Source: Calidithermus chliarophilus DSM 9957
GTDB lineage: Bacteria > Deinococcota > Deinococci > Deinococcales > Thermaceae
Assembly (NCBI RefSeq): GCF_000430045.1
Contig: NZ_KE387023.1
Location: 2,548,598-2,588,828, forward strand
Direction of reading: 5' to 3'
DNA length: 40,231 nucleotides
Positions within the stretch are counted from its first letter, which is position 1; each line of letters opens with the position of its first letter. Shown in pieces: positions 36,738-40,231 of this stretch. Position numbers and translations under genes: made by a program. The notes beneath the pieces are model-generated. The model saw nothing but the letters and a program-made list of their open reading frames with translations. It was not told the origin of the DNA and did no database searches.

Positions 36738-36869
36738 ATGAGCCGGTTGATGTGGCTTTTATCCCTGCTCTGGCTGGGAATCCTGGTGTACGGGCTGATG
36801 GACCACCTCGCCGAACAGCAGGCCGTACAGGGCCCCGTCTCGCACCACTCAACCCTGCTGCTCGCCTGA
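36738..36869 (+). CDS. Small membrane protein (43 residues)
   Basis: An ORF too short for usual gene calling. It starts MSRLMWLLSLLWLGILVYGL, a single strongly hydrophobic helix. A short hydrophilic tail (DHLAEQQAVQGPVSHH) and LLLA follow. A TAGCCT box lies exactly six bases before the ATG, matching the leaderless pattern of neighbouring genes. There is no known family. It ends eight bases before the convergent peptidase gene's stop. The evidence is compositional and positional only. Confidence 0.5.
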   Translation: MSRLMWLLSLLWLGILVYGLMDHLAEQQAVQGPVSHHSTLLLA

Positions 36870-36877
36870 GGGTTCCC

Positions 36878-37921
36878 TCACCGGCCGGCCTGGCTCTGGA
36901 GCTTCTCGAGCGCCTCACGGGCCTGGCTGTAGCCGGGCTTGTAGCGCAGCGCCGCCCGCAGGTCGCCGATGGCGGCCTGGGTCTTGCCCAGCGCGGCCCG
37001 GGCCATGGCCCGCCAGTAGTAGGACTCCTCGTGGTCGCTGACGCGCCCGAGCACGTCGCTGGTCAGGGCGATGACGTCCTGATAGCGCCCGGTCCGGTGG
37101 TAGGCCTCGAGCGGGGTGAACTGGTACCACAGCATGCGCCAGGGCCAGTTGGACACCGCGTTGCCCGGGCGGCCCGGGTCGTAGTCCCGCCGCAGGGGCA
37201 GGCTGCGGGAGCGGTCGAAGGCGCGGGCCGCGCCCTTGGCGTCGCCGGCGCGCAGGAGGCTGGTGCCCAGGTTGAACCAGGCGAAGGCGTTGGAAGGCTG
37301 GGCCTGGGTCTCCTCGCGGGCGAGCTCGAGGGAGAGCCGCCAGAGGGCACGGCTGTTCAGCCGCTCCCCCAGGATGGCCTCGATCTTGGGGGCCTGCTTG
37401 GCCGTGTAGACCACCAGATAGGTGCGGTTGAAGACCTGCCACAGGCCGTCGAAGTCGCCGTAGCGCAGGGTGACCTTGGGGCCGTAGTAGGAGTCGAAGG
37501 CGTTGAAGATGCCCTTCTTGTCGTCGTAGCCGACCAGCAGGCGGTAGTGCCCCATACCGCCGGAGTCCGGGGTGACGAACCAGGTCTCCACGATCACGGG
37601 GAAGCCCGCCGCGATCAGGCGCTTGAGCAGGGCGGTGTTGCCCGCGACCCCGTGGTGCGCCCTGAACCCCTGGGCACGGGCATAGGCCGCCATCTCCTCG
37701 GGGCCGACGTTCTTGTCCTGCTTGTTGGGCTTGAGCACCGGGGCGATCTGGTACTGGGTGTCGCGCCCGCCCCAGAAGCTCATCGCCATGCCGATGGTCA
37801 CGGGGCCGCAGTTGTTGAAGCGCTGGTACTCGTGGCGCGCGCCTTGCAGGAAGACGTTGGGGGGTAGCTCGGCCGCACAGGCCAAGCCCAGCAGGGTGAA
37901 CAAGAGAATTACCGTTCGCAT
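36878..37921 (-). CDS. Exported C39-like cysteine peptidase with TPR repeats
   Basis: A protein of 347 residues. The N-terminus MRTVILLFTLLGLACAAE is a signal peptide; ACA-AE fits signal peptidase I, and the Cys lacks a good lipobox. The first domain resembles C39 peptidases: C38 in FNNCGPVTIGM, H125 in GMGHYRLLVGYDD and D143 in FNAFDSYYG. The second half has TPR units (NAFAWFNLGTSLLRAGDAKG, ESYYWRAMARAALGKTQAAI). C39 peptidases cleave double-glycine leaders, but exported versions with TPRs may act on other substrates. It starts three bases after the winged-helix gene's stop and has GGAG eight bases upstream, so the two form an operon. Confidence 0.8.
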   Translation of the reverse strand: MRTVILLFTLLGLACAAELPPNVFLQGARHEYQRFNNCGPVTIGMAMSFWGGRDTQYQIAPVLKPNKQDKNVGPEEMAAYARAQGFRAHHGVAGNTALLKRLIAAGFPVIVETWFVTPDSGGMGHYRLLVGYDDKKGIFNAFDSYYGPKVTLRYGDFDGLWQVFNRTYLVVYTAKQAPKIEAILGERLNSRALWRLSLELAREETQAQPSNAFAWFNLGTSLLRAGDAKGAARAFDRSRSLPLRRDYDPGRPGNAVSNWPWRMLWYQFTPLEAYHRTGRYQDVIALTSDVLGRVSDHEESYYWRAMARAALGKTQAAIGDLRAALRYKPGYSQAREALEKLQSQAGR

Positions 37922-37924
37922 GGC

Positions 37925-38155
37925 TTAATCTCCGAACAGCTCGTCGAAGGCCCGTTTGCTCCCGGACCTGTTGCTGAGGCGGTAGAGGTCGCCCTTGAGC
38001 TCGAGCCGCCCTTCCTGGAGCAAGGCCTCGAGGGCGCGGGCGAGCTCGAGGCGCGAGAGGCTCTCGCCCTCCTCGTCCAGCCAGCGCTGGATATCGTTGG
38101 CGGTGGCGAAGCGCAGGCGCTCCACCGCCCGCAGGACCCAGCCCCGGGTATCCAT
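37925..38155 (-). CDS. Small winged-helix DNA-binding-like protein
   Basis: A protein of 76 residues. MDTRGWVLRAVERLRFATAN leads to DIQRWLDEEGE, LSRLELARALEALLQEGRLE and LKGDLYRLSNR: helix, helix, recognition helix, beta wing. This is the winged-helix pattern of small transcription factors. The ATG at 38155 is chosen because a TAGCCT box lies seven bases upstream and the longer ORF (to 38383) has a low-complexity N-terminus. It is co-transcribed with the C39-like peptidase, which it may regulate. Confidence 0.65.
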   Translation of the reverse strand: MDTRGWVLRAVERLRFATANDIQRWLDEEGESLSRLELARALEALLQEGRLELKGDLYRLSNRSGSKRAFDELFGD

Positions 38156-38162
38156 GAGCCCC

Positions 38163-38168
38163 AGGCTA
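38163..38168 (-). promoter_or_regulatory. Leaderless-type -10 box of the winged-helix gene
   Basis: TAGCCT on the minus strand, seven bases before the ATG at 38155, preceded by TTGT that adds an extended -10-like TG. Confidence 0.45.
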
Positions 38169-38295
38169 CAAGAAGACCCCGGCACCGTCTCGAGCCGGGG
38201 CACATTTCCCGGGGTGGGCTGGGGCAGAAAATGTAAAGGATGGGTGGAGGGAGTGGGCCTGTTCAAATGCGGTTTTAATGTCGCACAATAACGGG

Positions 38296-38787
38296 GTGGA
38301 CCCCTATCGGGAGTATCAGGACTACGTCGTGGCTCACCGGCTGCGATCTGAATTGGGGGAACGCATTCCGCCCTTGTTTTCACTCTCCGAGTATGCGGCC
38401 CTACGCCTCGAGCGCAGCGAACTCGTGCGCAAGCTCGTGGCCCGGCAGGGGGACCCGACCCTGCTCAACCAGATCGAAGAACTCACCGACGACCTCAACT
38501 ACGGCTTCTGGTCGAACCCGGGCACCCTCAAGGCCTTCCTGGGCCGGGTCACGCCCAGCACCCACCCCGTCCTCAGCAGCCCGGAGGCCTTCGAGCGGCT
38601 GCTCTCCCCGACGGAGCGCTCGAGGCTGCCCGAGCCCGGCCTGGCGGGCCGTTACTACCTCGGCTGGTTCCGCCTGCCCAACCTGGTGATGGAACCCCTG
38701 GCCTTCGAGGCCGCCCTGCGGGAGCAGGAGAGCCTGGGCGAGCGGCTGGGGTTGTTCCTGGACGCGTTTAACCGGGTGGTGGGGTAG
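38296..38787 (+). CDS. Uncharacterised conserved-looking protein
   Basis: About 163 residues with no signal peptide or membrane helix. DPYREYQDYVVAHRLRSELG begins it, then SLSEYAALRLERSELVRKLV, EELTDDLNYGFWSNPGTLKA and AGRYYLGWFRLPNLVMEPLA. Charged and helical throughout. I place the start at the GTG at 38296 because a CACAAT box lies six bases upstream; the ATG at 38278 would add six residues. I do not recognise the family. It is monocistronic and is followed by the longest heptamer array of the window. Confidence 0.65.
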   Translation: MDPYREYQDYVVAHRLRSELGERIPPLFSLSEYAALRLERSELVRKLVARQGDPTLLNQIEELTDDLNYGFWSNPGTLKAFLGRVTPSTHPVLSSPEAFERLLSPTERSRLPEPGLAGRYYLGWFRLPNLVMEPLAFEAALREQESLGERLGLFLDAFNRVVG

Positions 38788-38805
38788 GGGTTGATGGGCG
38801 GTAGC

Positions 38806-39056
38806 TGAACGCTGGGCGCGGGTCGTACTCCTGTGTCGTATGTCCTACGTCGTACGTCGTACGCCAAACGCCAAACGCCGAACGCAAAACGCAAGACGCA
38901 AAACGCAAGACGCAAAACGCAAAACGCCAGACGCAAAACGCCAGACGCAAAACGCCAGACGCAAAACGCAAGACGCAAAACGCAAGACGCAAAACGCAAG
39001 ACGTGTGTCCTACGTCTTCGCTGTACGCCTTGACCCTTGACGAACCACCAGCCACC
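38806..39056. repeat. Heptamer-repeat intergenic module D (longest array)
   Basis: Twenty perfect-length 7-bp units occupy 38861-39000, made of ACGCCAA, ACGCAAA, ACGCAAG and ACGCCAG. GGGTCGT, TGTCGTA, TGTCCTA and two CGTCGTA units precede them in phase. ACGTGTG, TCCTACG, two CTTGAC-type units, AACCACC and AGCCACC follow. The two hairpins of modules A-C are absent here. It lies between two genes whose ends face each other. Confidence 0.85.
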
Positions 39057-39063
39057 AGCTTTA

Positions 39064-39705
39064 CTACCCGAATCGTGCGATTAAAACGCCATAGCCCTGG
39101 CCTAGCCTGATGCTCAGGCCATGGGGGCTGGTCGCGTGGTTGGAGAGGGTGAGGCTGTCGCCTAAGGGTACGGCGGCTTGGGTGAGTTCCCAGCGGGCGC
39201 CCTGGATGTCGAGGCCGTGCAGGTCGGCGAGGGGGACGAGGCTGAAGGAGGTGGAGGGGGGGAGGTCGAAGCGGTGGGGGCCGGGCAGGAGGGGGTGGGC
39301 CTCCTCGAGGCCGCTGCTGAGCATTACCTTCAAGCCCTGGCGGGACAGGGCCAGGGCCAGGGTGAGGTGGGCTAAGCTGTGGTCGCTCTGCCCGCCGAGC
39401 GCGCCCAGCAGCAGCACTTCGGCGGCGCCCCTCGAGCGGGCGGCGGCGATGGCGAGTTCGCCGTCGGTCTTGTCCTTCTCGGGCGGGTAGGCCTCGCGGG
39501 GCACGGCGGGGTAGCGGGCCAGGAGCTCGGGGGGGCTCGAGTCGAAGTCCCCGACCCACAGCTCCACGGGGAGGCCCAGGGCCTCGGCGTGGGCCATGCC
39601 GCCGTCGGCGGCGATCACCCGGCAGCCGGTCCCGGCCTCGAGCTGCCCCCTCAGCCGGGGGGTGACCACCAGCGGGCCGCCCAGCAGGACGGCGAAGCGG
39701 CTCAT
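39064..39705 (-). CDS. Thiamine pyrophosphokinase
   Basis: A protein of 213 residues. It transfers a pyrophosphate from ATP to thiamine to make the coenzyme TPP. Family motifs are IAADGGMAHAEALGL, VGDFDSSPPE, EKDKTDGELAIAAA and GGQSDHSLAHL, all in order. The C-terminal beta domain closes the thiamine site. The ATG at 39705 overlaps the stop of the ABC gene upstream (ATGA), so the two are coupled. This pairing suggests thiamine import followed by activation. Confidence 0.9.
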   Translation of the reverse strand: MSRFAVLLGGPLVVTPRLRGQLEAGTGCRVIAADGGMAHAEALGLPVELWVGDFDSSPPELLARYPAVPREAYPPEKDKTDGELAIAAARSRGAAEVLLLGALGGQSDHSLAHLTLALALSRQGLKVMLSSGLEEAHPLLPGPHRFDLPPSTSFSLVPLADLHGLDIQGARWELTQAAVPLGDSLTLSNHATSPHGLSIRLGQGYGVLIARFG

Positions 39706-40231
39706 GCGCCCTCCAGCGGCACGGCCTGGCCGAGGTCGAGGCTGAGGGGCAGGGTCTCGCCCTCGCGCCAGCGGCCGTCGGGGGTCTCGTGGTACAGGCG
39801 CAGCCCCTGCCAGTCCAGCCAGTAGCCGGTGCGCTCGCCCAGGAACAGGCGCTCGAGCACCCGCGCGCCCACTCCCTCCCCCACGCCCAGCGCGGCCGAG
39901 GGGAGAAGGTGGGCTCGAGGGGGCAGCCCCAGCCGCTCGGCCTGCTCCGGCGTGAGCAGGTTGCGGTGACCCAGGAAGCGGGCCACCCAGGCGTCGGCGG
40001 GGCGGTGGTAGAGGGCTTCGGGGGAGCCCACCTGGGCCAGGCGGCCCTCGCGCATCACCGCGACCTGGTCGGCCAGGAGGAAGGCCTCCTGCTGGTCGTG
40101 GGTGACCACGACGGCGGTGGGGCCGCCGCCCGCGAGCAGGGCCCGCAGCTCGAGGATCAGCGCCTCGCGCAGCCGGCGGTCGAGGGCCCCCAGCGGCTCG
40201 TCGAGCAGCAGCAGGTCGGGGCCGGGGGCCA
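39702..40231 (-). CDS. ABC transporter ATP-binding protein, probably thiamine importer (cut by window edge)
   Basis: The C-terminal 175 or so residues are visible; the N-terminus with Walker A and the signature motif is outside. Walker B LLLLDEPLGALD and the switch histidine in VVVTHDQQEAF are intact. ADQVAVMREGRLAQVGSPEA follows, then a C-terminal extension of about 95 residues like those of TOBE-bearing importers. Such ATPases drive import by a periplasmic-binding-protein system. The directly coupled thiamine pyrophosphokinase gene points to thiamine (ThiQ-like) but this is inference; thiP and tbpA-like genes would be expected beyond the right edge. Confidence 0.8.
   Translation of the reverse strand, partial: APGPDLLLLDEPLGALDRRLREALILELRALLAGGGPTAVVVTHDQQEAFLLADQVAVMREGRLAQVGSPEALYHRPADAWVARFLGHRNLLTPEQAERLGLPPRAHLLPSAALGVGEGVGARVLERLFLGERTGYWLDWQGLRLYHETPDGRWREGETLPLSLDLGQAVPLEGA

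Noticed and set aside
38861-39000. CRISPR array
   Set aside because: Units are 7 bp with no spacers of 30-40 bp and no cas genes nearby.
38655-39040. ORFs with repeating FCVLRFA-type or RKTQNA-type heptapeptides
   Set aside because: These are translations of the 7-bp array: 21 bases give a 7-residue period in every frame. They are not proteins; the same artefact extends ORFs at 8130 and 33106.

Overview
The window looks like a chromosome segment from the Thermaceae (Meiothermus/Calidithermus/Thermus type, phylum Deinococcota). The base composition is strongly GC-rich. It carries a V/A-type ATPase operon in the Thermus order G-I-L-E-C-F-A-B-D. Several genes have a TANNNT box 6-7 bases before the start codon, the leaderless layout common in this phylum. 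The hexamer CTCGAG is extremely frequent. The assignment is by recognition, not by database search.

Layout. 1-5839 (minus): a pilus-type chemosensory operon with a CheY-like regulator, CheW, two PilJ-like receptors and a CheA/PilL-like kinase cut by the window edge. 6367-14005 (minus): dynamin-like GTPase, acyl-CoA synthetase, Ser/Thr kinase, metallo-beta-lactamase-fold hydrolase, two small lineage proteins and an RlmI/RlmO-type rRNA methyltransferase. 14526-23253 (plus): promoter, nine V-ATPase genes and a terminator. 23210-25554: an A+T-richer insert with one lipoprotein gene, bounded by a duplication of the atpD 3' end. 25991-26476: a small envelope protein. 26680-32051 (plus): a three-gene unit with a CHAT-protease/STAND-NTPase membrane protein, a FecR/CARDB-like exported protein and a DUF4384-like lipoprotein. 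32258-40231: zinc metallopeptidase, galE, guaB, exported proteins, a C39-like peptidase with TPRs, a winged-helix protein, thiamine pyrophosphokinase and an ABC ATPase cut by the right edge.

How the genes work together. The pilus operon would couple surface sensing to type IV pilus motility. The atp operon encodes the full rotary ATPase. The last two genes suggest thiamine import and activation. The CHAT/FecR-CARDB/DUF4384 unit is the best candidate for a poorly described system: a cytoplasmic caspase-like protease and NTP switch anchored in the membrane and co-transcribed with two envelope partners.

Non-coding structure is unusually rich. Eight intergenic spacers are built from 7-bp tandem units whose sequence drifts while the period holds. 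Three copies of a two-hairpin MITE-like element lie at 6185, 14047 and 25660. A 27-bp direct repeat with one mismatch brackets the foreign lipoprotein gene and shows how it was inserted at the end of the ATPase operon.
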